Assembly (NCBI GenBank): GCA_028819945.1
Contig: JAPPKQ010000050.1
Span: forward strand, 1 to 29,579
Reading direction: 5' to 3'
DNA: 29,579 nt
DNA from: a bacterium
GTDB taxonomy: Bacteria; Actinomycetota; Acidimicrobiia; Acidimicrobiales; CATQHL01
A model generated the notes under the pieces. The model was not told the DNA's origin, did not search any database, and saw only the letters and a program-made list of their open reading frames with translations. Below are positions 15,504-23,493 of this stretch, in pieces; the first letter of the stretch is position 1; each line of letters opens with the position of its first letter. The position numbers were made by a program, and so were the translations under genes.

Positions 15504-17330
15504 GTGACACAGACACTTCCCGCTCCCGAGGGCACCGCCGGAGAGGCGCCCGCGCCCGCCATCGACGAGGTGGATCAGATCACCCTGCAGGTGGCCAACA
15601 ACTTCCTCGTCACGACCGCGCGCGAGATGGGCATCGCCATGCGCAACACGGCCTACTCGCCGCTGTTCAACGAGGGCCTGGACTTCTCCTGCGCCATCTT
15701 CGACGCCGGCGGCGAGATGATCGCGCAGGCCGAGTTCTGCCCCGCACAGCTCGGCGCCATCCTCTTCGTCGTCGAGTGGACGATCAACGAGGTCGGCACC
15801 GAGAACTTCAACCCCGAGGACGTGGTGTTCCACAACGACCCGTTCCGGGGCGGCTGCCACCTGCCGGAGTACTGCGTGATCAAGCCGGTGTTCTACGACG
15901 ACGAGTTGGTGGGCTTCGTGTCCTGCATCGGGCACATGACCGAGGTGGGTGGCAAGGTGCCCGGCGGCTTCGCCGGCGACGCCACCGAGGTGTTCCAGGA
16001 GGGGCTGCGCATCCCGCCGCTGAAGATCGTGGACCGCGGCGAGGACGTGGAGGCCATCTGGAACATCATCATGGCCAACGTCCGCACGCCGCGGATGTCC
16101 TACGGCGACCTGAAGTCGATGATCGGGTCGCTGTACGTGGGGGAGCGGCGGGTGCTGGAACTCGTCGACAAGCACGGTCCGGAGCGGTTCGCGGTCCTCG
16201 GCAGGGCCATCAAGGACTACTCCGAGCGCCGCATGCGCGCCGAGATCTCCGAGATGCCCGACGGCGTCTACGACTTCTCCGACATCGTCATCGACAACGA
16301 CGGCGTGACCGAGGAGTCCTCGCTGCTGCAGGTGCGGGTCACCATCGCCGGAGACAGCATGACCGTGGACTACACCGGCAGCGGCGAGCAGCGGCTGGGA
16401 CCGGTGAACTGCACCTACGGCGTCACGGCGTCGGCCACCTACAACGCCTTGCTGCACCTCACCGACCACTCCATCCCGTCCAACCACGGGTGCTTCCGGC
16501 CCGTGCGCATCATCGCCCCGTACGGGACCATCGTGAACGTGGCGTATCCGGGCGCCAGCGTGGGTGGCAACTCCGAGATTCACCCGCACCTGGTGATGGC
16601 CATCTACGGAGCGCTGGCCGACGCCCTGCCCGAGCGGGTGTCGGCGCACGACGGCGGCACCTCGGCACTGGTCGGCATCGGCGGCCACCACCCCGACACG
16701 GGTGAGATCTTCGCCAACCTCACCAACGAGGGCTGTGGCTGGGGTGGCCGCGCCACCAAGGACGGCAACAGTGCTTGCTGCATCCCCAACGGCAACTGCG
16801 CCCTGCAGCCCGTGGAGATCCTGGAGACCCGCTACCCGATCCTGCACGAGGCGCTCGCCATCCACGAGGGCTCAGCGGGCGCCGGCCGCAACCGCGGCGG
16901 GTTCGGCTACTACCGCCAGTTCAGGGTGCTCGGCGACTACCTGCGGGTCTCGTGCTTCATCGAGAAGGAGAAGACCCGCCCGTGGGGGCTATTCGACGGT
17001 GATTCCGGCAAGACCGCCGCCATGTTGGTGCAGCGCAGCAGCGACGAGGACTGGACCACGTTCACCGAGGCGTTCGGAGTGGCCTGCAACGGGAAGTTCT
17101 CCGACGTGCGCCTGCAGGCGGGCGACCGGATCCGCACCGTGACCTCCGGAGGCGGCGGCTATGGAGACCCGCTGGACCGGGACACGGACCGCGTGGCCGA
17201 AGACGTCCGCCAGGGGTTCATCAGCCCTGCCATGGCTGCGGAGGAGTACGGCGTGGTCTGCGCCGCCGACGGGAGCGTGGACGAGTCGGCGACCGCCGCA
17301 CTCCGGACGGAGTTGCGGACGGGCTCGTGA
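15504..17330 (+). CDS. hyuB: Hydantoinase/oxoprolinase family protein, subunit B
   Basis: This 608-residue partner of subunit A belongs to the HyuB family. Characteristic stretches are MRNTAYSPLFNEGLDFSCAI near the N-terminus, the metal-binding-type motif HNDPFRGGCHLPEY (H110, D112), YPGASVGGNSEIHP, EGSAGAGRNRGGFGYYRQF and, near the C-terminus, VTSGGGGYGDPLDR. Length is normal. A GTG start at 15504 follows AGGAG at suitable spacing. It is expected to form a complex with subunit A in the cytoplasm and carry the second half-reaction. The next gene starts inside its stop codon (GTGA overlap at 17327), so the following SDR is translationally coupled and probably acts on a product or substrate of the same pathway. 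Confidence 0.94.
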   Translation: MTQTLPAPEGTAGEAPAPAIDEVDQITLQVANNFLVTTAREMGIAMRNTAYSPLFNEGLDFSCAIFDAGGEMIAQAEFCPAQLGAILFVVEWTINEVGTENFNPEDVVFHNDPFRGGCHLPEYCVIKPVFYDDELVGFVSCIGHMTEVGGKVPGGFAGDATEVFQEGLRIPPLKIVDRGEDVEAIWNIIMANVRTPRMSYGDLKSMIGSLYVGERRVLELVDKHGPERFAVLGRAIKDYSERRMRAEISEMPDGVYDFSDIVIDNDGVTEESSLLQVRVTIAGDSMTVDYTGSGEQRLGPVNCTYGVTASATYNALLHLTDHSIPSNHGCFRPVRIIAPYGTIVNVAYPGASVGGNSEIHPHLVMAIYGALADALPERVSAHDGGTSALVGIGGHHPDTGEIFANLTNEGCGWGGRATKDGNSACCIPNGNCALQPVEILETRYPILHEALAIHEGSAGAGRNRGGFGYYRQFRVLGDYLRVSCFIEKEKTRPWGLFDGDSGKTAAMLVQRSSDEDWTTFTEAFGVACNGKFSDVRLQAGDRIRTVTSGGGGYGDPLDRDTDRVAEDVRQGFISPAMAAEEYGVVCAADGSVDESATAALRTELRTGS

Positions 17331-18088
17331 GCGGCGACCGGGTCGCCCTGGTGACCGGGGCGAGCAGGGGCATCGGCCGGGCCATCGCCGAGGCATTGGC
17401 GAACGCCGGGTACGCCGTCGGCATTTGCGCTCGTTTGGAGGGAATCGGCGAAGTGGCCGCCGAGCTGCGCGAGGCCGGGGCGACCGCGGAGTCTTGGCGG
17501 GTCGATGTCACCGACTCCCTGGGGCTGAGGCGCTTCGTCGACGGAGCGGCCGAGCGGTTCGGCCGCATCGACGTGCTCGTGAACAACGCCGGCATGAATC
17601 GTGCCGGCTACATCCGCGAGGTGTTTGCGAACGAGGTCGACGCCATGTTCGCCGTCAATGCGCGCGCCCCGCTGGTGGCCATGCAGGCGGTCGTTCCACA
17701 CATGGCCGCGGCCGGCGGCGGGCGCATCGTCAACATCGCCTCGTGGGTGGCGCGCTCACCCCGGCCCGGGTTCGTGGCGTACTCGGCCTCCAAGGCCGCT
17801 CTGGTGGCGCTGACCCAAGGTGCGGCTCTGGAGTTCGCCGACAGCGCCATCACGGTCAATGCGGTCTGTCCGGGCAACGTTCTCACCGACATCTGGGAGA
17901 CGTGCATCGCCGGCACGTCGCTCGAGGACGGCACCGATGTCGAGACGCTGTACGCCGAGTCCGTCGCCGCCCAGCCCATCAAGCGAGGCGTGACCGCCGG
18001 GGAGGTCGCCGAGGCCGTGCTGTTCCTGTGCAGCGACGCGGCGGCGAGCATCACCGGCGAGGCCCTGACCGTGGCAAGCGGGCTCTGA
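17327..18088 (+). CDS. SDR family NAD(P)-dependent oxidoreductase
   Basis: This 253-residue classical SDR shows TGASRGIG near the N-terminus, VNNAGMNRAG, NIASW before the active site, and the catalytic Y152-SAS-K156. GTG 17327 overlaps the TGA of subunit B by four bases, the tightest coupling in the hydantoinase module. Its sequence is unlike the two other SDRs in the window, including a distinctive PGNVLTDIWETCIAG stretch after the active site. It ends ITGEALTVASGL, lacking the usual VDGG form. An oxidoreductase step directly tied to the hydantoinase is implied by context; substrate unknown. Confidence 0.92.
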   Translation: MSGDRVALVTGASRGIGRAIAEALANAGYAVGICARLEGIGEVAAELREAGATAESWRVDVTDSLGLRRFVDGAAERFGRIDVLVNNAGMNRAGYIREVFANEVDAMFAVNARAPLVAMQAVVPHMAAAGGGRIVNIASWVARSPRPGFVAYSASKAALVALTQGAALEFADSAITVNAVCPGNVLTDIWETCIAGTSLEDGTDVETLYAESVAAQPIKRGVTAGEVAEAVLFLCSDAAASITGEALTVASGL

Positions 18089-18140
18089 GCCGGCTGGGCG
18101 GGGATTCCGGAAGGCTGCCGAGTGAAGCCGCGAACTGTTT

Positions 18141-18190
18141 CCGTCATCCCGGCGGAGGCCCCCGTCATCCCGGCGAAGGCCGGGATCCAT
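18141..18190. repeat. Two copies of a GTCATCCCGGC-type dispersed repeat
   Basis: Positions 18162-18190 read CCGTCATCCCGGCGAAGGCC followed by GGGATCCAT, containing the inverted repeat ATCCCGGC/GCCGGGAT. A truncated first copy sits at 18141-18160. This resembles the widely distributed small palindromic intergenic repeat with core GTCATxCCGGCGAA. It lies in the 172-base gap between the SDR and the next gene and could fold in mRNA, perhaps moderating read-through or stability. Confidence 0.6.
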
Positions 18191-18260
18191 TGGCCGGCGG
18201 TCCGTGCCGCATTGCTGACGGCTGTTCCGGCGCGGATCCGATCGAGGGGGAGGAGCACTC

Positions 18261-20294
18261 GTGTCGAATGATCGACCCACAACGCTGATCGGGGTGACGT
18301 CCGGCTTCGGTCGACTCACCTTCGACCCGGACACGGGAAGCGTCGAGGTGGAAGGGCTCGGCGCGCTGGACGTCGGGGTGTCGGTGAACGGGTCCCGGCT
18401 GCGCCACGTGCGCACCGAGACGCCGATCCAGAGCCCGCTGATGGGTCGCATCGTCCAGCACCTCGCCGGGGACGGTGTGACGGCGCGCCTGTGCTGGGAC
18501 GCCCACACCACCGGGAATCTCCACCTGTACGTCAGCGTCTGCGCCGATCGCTCGCTCCGACTCGACAGCGTCGAGATGCCCCGGGTGGCGCTGGGCTCCG
18601 GTGCCACCGGCGCGGCGGTCGACCGCGCTGACGCTTCGGGGGTGTTGCTGGGGGATTCCACCGTCGTCGGCGTGGCGGTCAAGAAGTACCCGTGGCTCGC
18701 GTCCTGGAACGATGTGGGCGCCCATGGCCATCGCACGCTCGCCGACAGCGTGCTTGCGGCCGGCCCCGATGGTGACGCACTGGCTGTGACGACGGCGTTC
18801 CCGGTCGAGATGTCGGCCGGCCAGACCCTGGAGGCAGGCATCTTCCTGCGTCTCGGGCCCGCCGACAGCGAGGAGTTCCGTTCCGCGCTGCGTCACGAGG
18901 TGCGCTACGACCACCGTGACGAGGTCCGGTACATTCCCGAAGGCGAGTTCGCCGAGCAGCGGGTCTGGGAGATCGAGGACCGCTGGCTGGGGCCGCCGAT
19001 CACCGAGGGCGCCCTGCATCGTCCCTACGACCAGCTCATCACCCGGCCGCTCGGTTTGAACGTGCTGGCTCGCCGCCGCTTCACTTGGAGCAACGAGGAC
19101 TTCTCTCTCTGGCGCCTCACCGGCAAGGAGCACTACCGCGACTCGGGAATCAAGAAGGCGTTCGCTCTGATCGACACGCAGAACCGCCACGGGGGCTGGT
19201 ACGAGGGGGTCGAATTCATGAACCTCCCACCGAAGCATCACCACATGTACGACACCTACATCTCGGGCATGTTCCTGCTCGACGCCTACGACGCCACCGG
19301 CTACGACGGTTTCCTGCAGGCGGCCGAGCGGGCCGTGCACTTCTGGGTGTCGAACCCGCCGCCTGCCAACGGCCACGTGGAGGTTGCCGACGGGGCCTGG
19401 TGGTACCGCTGGGGCGGCTACATCAACGAGTTCGGCTACACCGACGAGCGCTGCGTCCTGAACACCCACTCCGGCGCCACCGCCTTCCTGGCCATGTACG
19501 CAGAGCGGACCGGCGACCCGGACGCCCGCCGCGGTGCCGAGGCCGGCCTGAAGGCGATGCGCTGGGGCTTGGAGCGGGGCATCCAGCGCGGTGACGGTCA
19601 GTTCCTCTACTGCCTCAGCCAGATCGACCCCACACTGGAGCGCCCCGGCGACCCGCCGTACATCAGGCTCGACTTGGTGCCGCAGATCGAGGACGTCTAC
19701 ACGGTGGCGTCCAGCTACAGGCTGATGATGGCGCTGCGCAGCATCCCCGATCCGGTCGTCACCGCCGCCATCGGGCGGGCCCTGGACTACTGGTGGGTGG
19801 GCCACCGTGCCGGAACGGTCTATACGTACCGCGCCTACTCGGCCATCGCCTTCGGCGTGGCTGCGGGGGAGATCGACATGCGTTACGCCATGGCGCTGCC
19901 GGAGATCCTGCGCGACCGCGAGCAGTTCACGTCCATGCAGCGCGGCCTGTCCTCGTTCATCGCCCCGCACGGGTTGCCGATGCCCTACGTCCGGGCGCGC
20001 GGGCGGCCCGGCCGGTTCGTCGAGCCGGTCTTCGTGCGCCGCCGCCGCGGCGAGTGCCTGTTCGCGCTGGTCAACACCGAGCAGCCGATGCGCAACATCC
20101 CCATCGAGGTCGGCCTGCCTGCGGGCATCTCGCTGCGGGGCGCCTCGCTCATCGATCCCGCGGCTGCCCCCATCACCGAGGTTCCGACATCCTGGGTGCC
20201 CGGCGGCGAGCGGACCGCCATCGTGGGCGTGGAGGAGCTGCAGGAGTTCGCCGTGGTGGTCGTGCGCCTGGAACTCGACGAGCCCGGTGCCTGA
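18261..20294 (+). CDS. Large unrecognised protein, alpha/alpha-barrel glycosidase- or epimerase-like
   Basis: I do not recognise this 677-residue cytoplasmic protein with certainty. The first about 230 residues look beta-rich. The middle (about 270-560) has helix pairs rich in aromatic residues (NRHGGWYEGVEFMN, a His triplet at 326-328 followed by MYDTYISGMFLLDAYDATGY, NTHSGATAFLAMYAERTGDP), the pattern of six-hairpin (alpha/alpha)6 carbohydrate enzymes such as unsaturated glycuronidases or glucuronyl epimerases. The last about 100 residues return to beta-like sequence. No signal peptide is present. GTG 18261 has GGGGGAGGAG upstream. Its stop is overlapped by the next start, so it is coupled to the dehydrogenase. 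The carbohydrate role is inference from fold impression and transporter context. Confidence 0.75.
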   Translation: MSNDRPTTLIGVTSGFGRLTFDPDTGSVEVEGLGALDVGVSVNGSRLRHVRTETPIQSPLMGRIVQHLAGDGVTARLCWDAHTTGNLHLYVSVCADRSLRLDSVEMPRVALGSGATGAAVDRADASGVLLGDSTVVGVAVKKYPWLASWNDVGAHGHRTLADSVLAAGPDGDALAVTTAFPVEMSAGQTLEAGIFLRLGPADSEEFRSALRHEVRYDHRDEVRYIPEGEFAEQRVWEIEDRWLGPPITEGALHRPYDQLITRPLGLNVLARRRFTWSNEDFSLWRLTGKEHYRDSGIKKAFALIDTQNRHGGWYEGVEFMNLPPKHHHMYDTYISGMFLLDAYDATGYDGFLQAAERAVHFWVSNPPPANGHVEVADGAWWYRWGGYINEFGYTDERCVLNTHSGATAFLAMYAERTGDPDARRGAEAGLKAMRWGLERGIQRGDGQFLYCLSQIDPTLERPGDPPYIRLDLVPQIEDVYTVASSYRLMMALRSIPDPVVTAAIGRALDYWWVGHRAGTVYTYRAYSAIAFGVAAGEIDMRYAMALPEILRDREQFTSMQRGLSSFIAPHGLPMPYVRARGRPGRFVEPVFVRRRRGECLFALVNTEQPMRNIPIEVGLPAGISLRGASLIDPAAAPITEVPTSWVPGGERTAIVGVEELQEFAVVVVRLELDEPGA

Positions 20295-21354
20295 GAATCC
20301 GGTGTCCGAGCAGGTGCCGTCCGGCGGCACGGTGGTCGTGGCGGGAGCTTCCTTTCCGAACCTCGACAACGAGCGCTCGTTCCTGGAGCCGCTGGGCTGC
20401 ACTGTCGTCGACAAGCGCTTCGCCGCCGACCCCGAGGTGCTGGAGGTCTGCCGGGAAGCGGTGGCGGTGATGACCGACTACTTCGTCTGCGACGCGGCGC
20501 GCATCGCCACCTTCGAGCGCTGCAAGGTGATCTGCCAGTACGGCGCCGGCCTGAACCAGGTGGACGTGGCGGCCGCCACGGCCGCGGGCATCTACGTCAC
20601 CCACACCCCCGACTACTGCAGCGAGGAGCTCGGCGACCACACGATGGCGCTGATCCTGGCCTCGATGCGGCGCATCGTGCGCTTCGACCGGAACATCCGG
20701 GCCGGACGCTGGGACTACAACGACGGTATGCCGATGCGCCGCCTGGCGAACTGCACTCTCGGGCTCGTGGGCTTCGGCAGGGCGGCGCGGGCGGTGGCGG
20801 TGCGTGCCCAGGGGTTCGGCATGACGGTCATCGCGCACGATCCGCTCGTCGATGACGCCGCCTTCGCCGCCGCAGGCGTGGCGCGCGCCGGCGAACTCGC
20901 CGACCTGCTGGCCGCCTCGGAGGTGGTCAGTGTCCACGTCCCGCTCGTGCAGTCCACGCGGCACCTCATCGGCGCCGAGCAGTTGGCCCTGCTGCGCGAT
21001 GGGACGTTCCTCGTGAACACATCCCGTGGCGGGGTCATCGATCAGCGGGCCCTGCACGCCGAGCTGGCCACGGGGCGACTGGGCGGGGTCGGCCTCGACG
21101 TGCTCGAGCAGGAGCCGCCGGCCACCGACGAACCCCTGCTGTCGTGCGAGGACGCCGTGCTCACCCCGCACACCGCGTTCCTGTCGGTCGAATCGCTGGA
21201 ACTCGTGCAGACCCGCGCCGGCTCCGAGGTGGCGCGCGTGCTCACCGGCGAGGCGCCGGTCTACGGCGTGAACGTCGCGGGCATCCGCGACGGCAGGACC
21301 GGCGACGGAGCAGCAGGCCCCGACGACGTGGCTCTATTCTGGCGAGAGAACTGA
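20287..21354 (+). CDS. D-isomer-specific 2-hydroxyacid dehydrogenase
   Basis: This 355-residue NAD-dependent enzyme of the PGDH/FDH/CtBP-like group would interconvert a 2-hydroxy and a 2-oxo acid. The Rossmann motif is LGLVGFGRAARAVAVRAQGF, and the catalytic triad is visible as R247 in NTSRGG, E276 in LEQEP and H295 in LTPHTAF. GTG 20287 overlaps the upstream stop by eight bases; a second in-frame GTG at 20302 is possible. The C-terminus has an extra low-complexity tail after GVNVAG. Context places it with the importer and the alpha/alpha-barrel-like protein, so the substrate is probably a sugar acid derivative. Confidence 0.92.
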   Translation: MPENPVSEQVPSGGTVVVAGASFPNLDNERSFLEPLGCTVVDKRFAADPEVLEVCREAVAVMTDYFVCDAARIATFERCKVICQYGAGLNQVDVAAATAAGIYVTHTPDYCSEELGDHTMALILASMRRIVRFDRNIRAGRWDYNDGMPMRRLANCTLGLVGFGRAARAVAVRAQGFGMTVIAHDPLVDDAAFAAAGVARAGELADLLAASEVVSVHVPLVQSTRHLIGAEQLALLRDGTFLVNTSRGGVIDQRALHAELATGRLGGVGLDVLEQEPPATDEPLLSCEDAVLTPHTAFLSVESLELVQTRAGSEVARVLTGEAPVYGVNVAGIRDGRTGDGAAGPDDVALFWREN

Positions 21355-21367
21355 TCTGGAGAACGCA

Positions 21368-22534
21368 ATGGGCGCAATCACCCTTGACCACTGCACGAAG
21401 GTGTACCCGAACGGGGTGCGCGCCGTGGACGACCTGTCGTTGCAGATCAACGACGGCGAGTTCATGGTTCTCGTGGGCCCGTCGGGCTGCGGCAAGTCCA
21501 CGATGTTGCGCATGATCGCCGGGCTGGAGGAGGTCACCGAGGGGACCATCACCATTGGGGATCGGGACGTGACCGATCTGGCGCCGCCCGAGCGCGACAT
21601 CGCCATGGTGTTCCAGAACTACGCCCTCTACCCGCACATGTCGGTGCGGGAGAACCTCGGCTTCGGGTTGCGGATGCGCAAGGTCTCCAAGGCTCAGCGC
21701 GCCGAGCAGGTGAACGCCGTGGCGCGGACGCTGGGCCTCGGCGAGTTGCTGGATCGCAAGCCGGCGGCACTCTCCGGCGGGCAGCGCCAGCGAGTGGCGA
21801 TGGGGCGGGCAATGGTCCGTGAGCCCGCGGCCTTCCTGATGGACGAGCCGCTGTCGAATCTCGACGCCAAGTTGCGGGTGGCGATGCGCTCGGAGTTGGT
21901 GCGCCTGCACGGCCGGTTGCAGACCACGTCGCTGTTCGTGACCCACGACCAGACCGAGGCGATGACGTTGGGCCAGCGGGTGGCGGTGCTGCGGGACGGG
22001 GTGTTGCAGCAGTGCGACACGCCCCAGCAGCTCTTCAGCGACCCCGTGAACCTGTTCGTGGGCGCCTTCATCGGCTCGCCGAGCATGAACTTCGTGGAGG
22101 CCGCCGTCGCCGGTGACAGTGTCGTCTTCCCCGGCCTGCAGATGCCTCTGCCAGCCGATTCACCGCTGCGGAGCCAGGAGCGGTCTGTGATCCTGGGCAT
22201 CCGACCCACCGACTTCGCCCACAGCGACGACGCGGCGGCAGACCTGCCGCGGATGCGGGTGGTGCCCTCGGTGGTGGAGGAGTTGGGCGCCGAGACCTAT
22301 GTGGTGTTCACCATCGAGGCTCCCCGCGTCGACACCGAGGCGACGCGCGCCGCCGCGGAGGCCGAACGCACCGACGAGATGACGCTGCTGGCCGACGAGG
22401 AGGGGGCGGTCTTCACCGCCCGCATCGACCCGCGCCGCGCTCCCCGCGTCGGCGAACCCTTGGAACTGGCCGTCGACAGCGAGCGGGTCCACTTCTTCGA
22501 CCCGGACACCGGCGACGCCATTCGCGCCACCTAG
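21368..22534 (+). CDS. Sugar ABC transporter ATP-binding protein, UgpC/MalK-like
   Basis: This 388-residue ATPase has Walker A GPSGCGKST (residues 37-45), the signature LSGGQ (135-139), Walker B LMDEP (157-161), the switch His in VTHDQTEAMTLG, and a C-terminal regulatory TOBE/OB-like domain including VILGIRPTDF. It energises the two permeases encoded at 11435 and 12271. The gene starts 13 bases after the dehydrogenase, with GGAG upstream of ATG 21368. A TATTCT hexamer at the end of the previous gene could serve as an extra -10 box. In actinobacteria one such ATPase may serve several importers. The gene ends just before a convergent terminator hairpin. Confidence 0.95.
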   Translation: MGAITLDHCTKVYPNGVRAVDDLSLQINDGEFMVLVGPSGCGKSTMLRMIAGLEEVTEGTITIGDRDVTDLAPPERDIAMVFQNYALYPHMSVRENLGFGLRMRKVSKAQRAEQVNAVARTLGLGELLDRKPAALSGGQRQRVAMGRAMVREPAAFLMDEPLSNLDAKLRVAMRSELVRLHGRLQTTSLFVTHDQTEAMTLGQRVAVLRDGVLQQCDTPQQLFSDPVNLFVGAFIGSPSMNFVEAAVAGDSVVFPGLQMPLPADSPLRSQERSVILGIRPTDFAHSDDAAADLPRMRVVPSVVEELGAETYVVFTIEAPRVDTEATRAAAEAERTDEMTLLADEEGAVFTARIDPRRAPRVGEPLELAVDSERVHFFDPDTGDAIRAT

Positions 22535-22554
22535 CGCCGGCTTCCGTGGTGACG

Positions 22555-22570
22555 CCCCGGCCAACCGGGG
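22555..22570. terminator. Bidirectional stem-loop between convergent operons
   Basis: CCCCGG (22555-22560), loop CCAA, CCGGGG (22565-22570): a perfect 6-bp GC stem in the 41-base gap between the convergent ATPase and permease genes. It lacks flanking T-runs but is well placed to end transcription from both sides. Confidence 0.5.
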
Positions 22571-22575
22571 ACCGG

Positions 22576-23493
22576 TCAGAAGTCGGGTTCTCGTAGTTCG
22601 GCGTAGCCGGCCTCGGCTTCGAGGGAGCGGCGCCGCCACAGGCCGCCCAGCCAGACGGCGAAGATGGTGAGGACGAACGGGATCATCAGCACGAACTCAC
22701 GCGGCACGCGCTCGGTGATGTTGATCTGTGACTGGATGCCGATGGCGTCCGCGAACCCGAAGAACAGCCCGGCGAATGCCGCGCCGATGGGGTGCCAGGC
22801 GCCGAAGATGACCGCCACGAAGGCGATGAAGCCCCGCCCGTTGGTCATGTTCTCGGTGAAGTTGCGGAGCGCGCCGACCGAGAGTTCTGCACCGCCGAGG
22901 GCGCACAGCGCGCCGCCGATGAGCAGTGCCTGCAGCCGCACCATCGATGGGTTCACGCCGGCCGAGCGGGCCGCGAAGGGATACTCGCCCACCGCGGCGA
23001 GGCGGAGCCCGAAACGGCTCCGGCGCAGCACCACCCAGGCGGCGAGCACGATCACCGGCGTGATCCAGACGAAGATGGAGTGCTCGGAGATGATGACGCC
23101 GGCCCCCGAAGTGCTCCCCGTGACGGGTCGCGGCAGCACGACGTCGGTGAACAGCGAGCCGCGCACGTCGAAGATGGCCCCCAAGGCGTAGGCCGTGCCC
23201 CCTAAGCCGATGGATGTGAGCCCCAATCCGGCGATGATGACGTTGGCGCCCAGCGGACCGATCACCCACCAGTACAGCGCCGAGAGCAGCAGGCAAACGC
23301 CGATGGCGGCCAGCACCCCGAGTTCCACCGAGCCGGTCGTGTCACCCACGGCCACGGTGGCGAAGGCGCCCGCGATCATCAGTCCCTCCAGCCCCAGGTG
23401 GAAGATGCCGGCGCGGAAGGCGAACACGCCGGCCATGGCGACCAGCACCAGCGGGGCCGCCGAGCGCAGCGTGGTGGCCAGGATCTGTTCCAT
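22576..23493 (-). CDS. BMP-family ABC transporter permease (NupQ/YufQ-like)
   Basis: This 305-residue membrane protein with about eight or more hydrophobic segments belongs to the BPD_transp_2 branched permeases used by BMP/PnrA-type nucleoside importers. Diagnostic stretches are FRAGIFHLGLEGLMIAGAF near the N-terminus and GRGFIAFVAVIFGAWHPIGA towards the C-terminus. The ATG at 23493 is inside the stop region of the preceding permease (TGATG), so the two are translationally coupled. The longer open frame running back to 24174 is a reading of the upstream permease in the wrong frame. It forms the channel with the protein encoded at 23493-24536. Confidence 0.93.
   Translation of the reverse strand: MEQILATTLRSAAPLVLVAMAGVFAFRAGIFHLGLEGLMIAGAFATVAVGDTTGSVELGVLAAIGVCLLLSALYWWVIGPLGANVIIAGLGLTSIGLGGTAYALGAIFDVRGSLFTDVVLPRPVTGSTSGAGVIISEHSIFVWITPVIVLAAWVVLRRSRFGLRLAAVGEYPFAARSAGVNPSMVRLQALLIGGALCALGGAELSVGALRNFTENMTNGRGFIAFVAVIFGAWHPIGAAFAGLFFGFADAIGIQSQINITERVPREFVLMIPFVLTIFAVWLGGLWRRRSLEAEAGYAELREPDF

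Noticed and set aside
18165..20414. A 749-codon antisense frame opposite the 18261 protein
   Set aside because: Same cause: low-complexity His/Arg/Val/Asp text with no domain; it also crosses the intergenic repeat and two sense genes.
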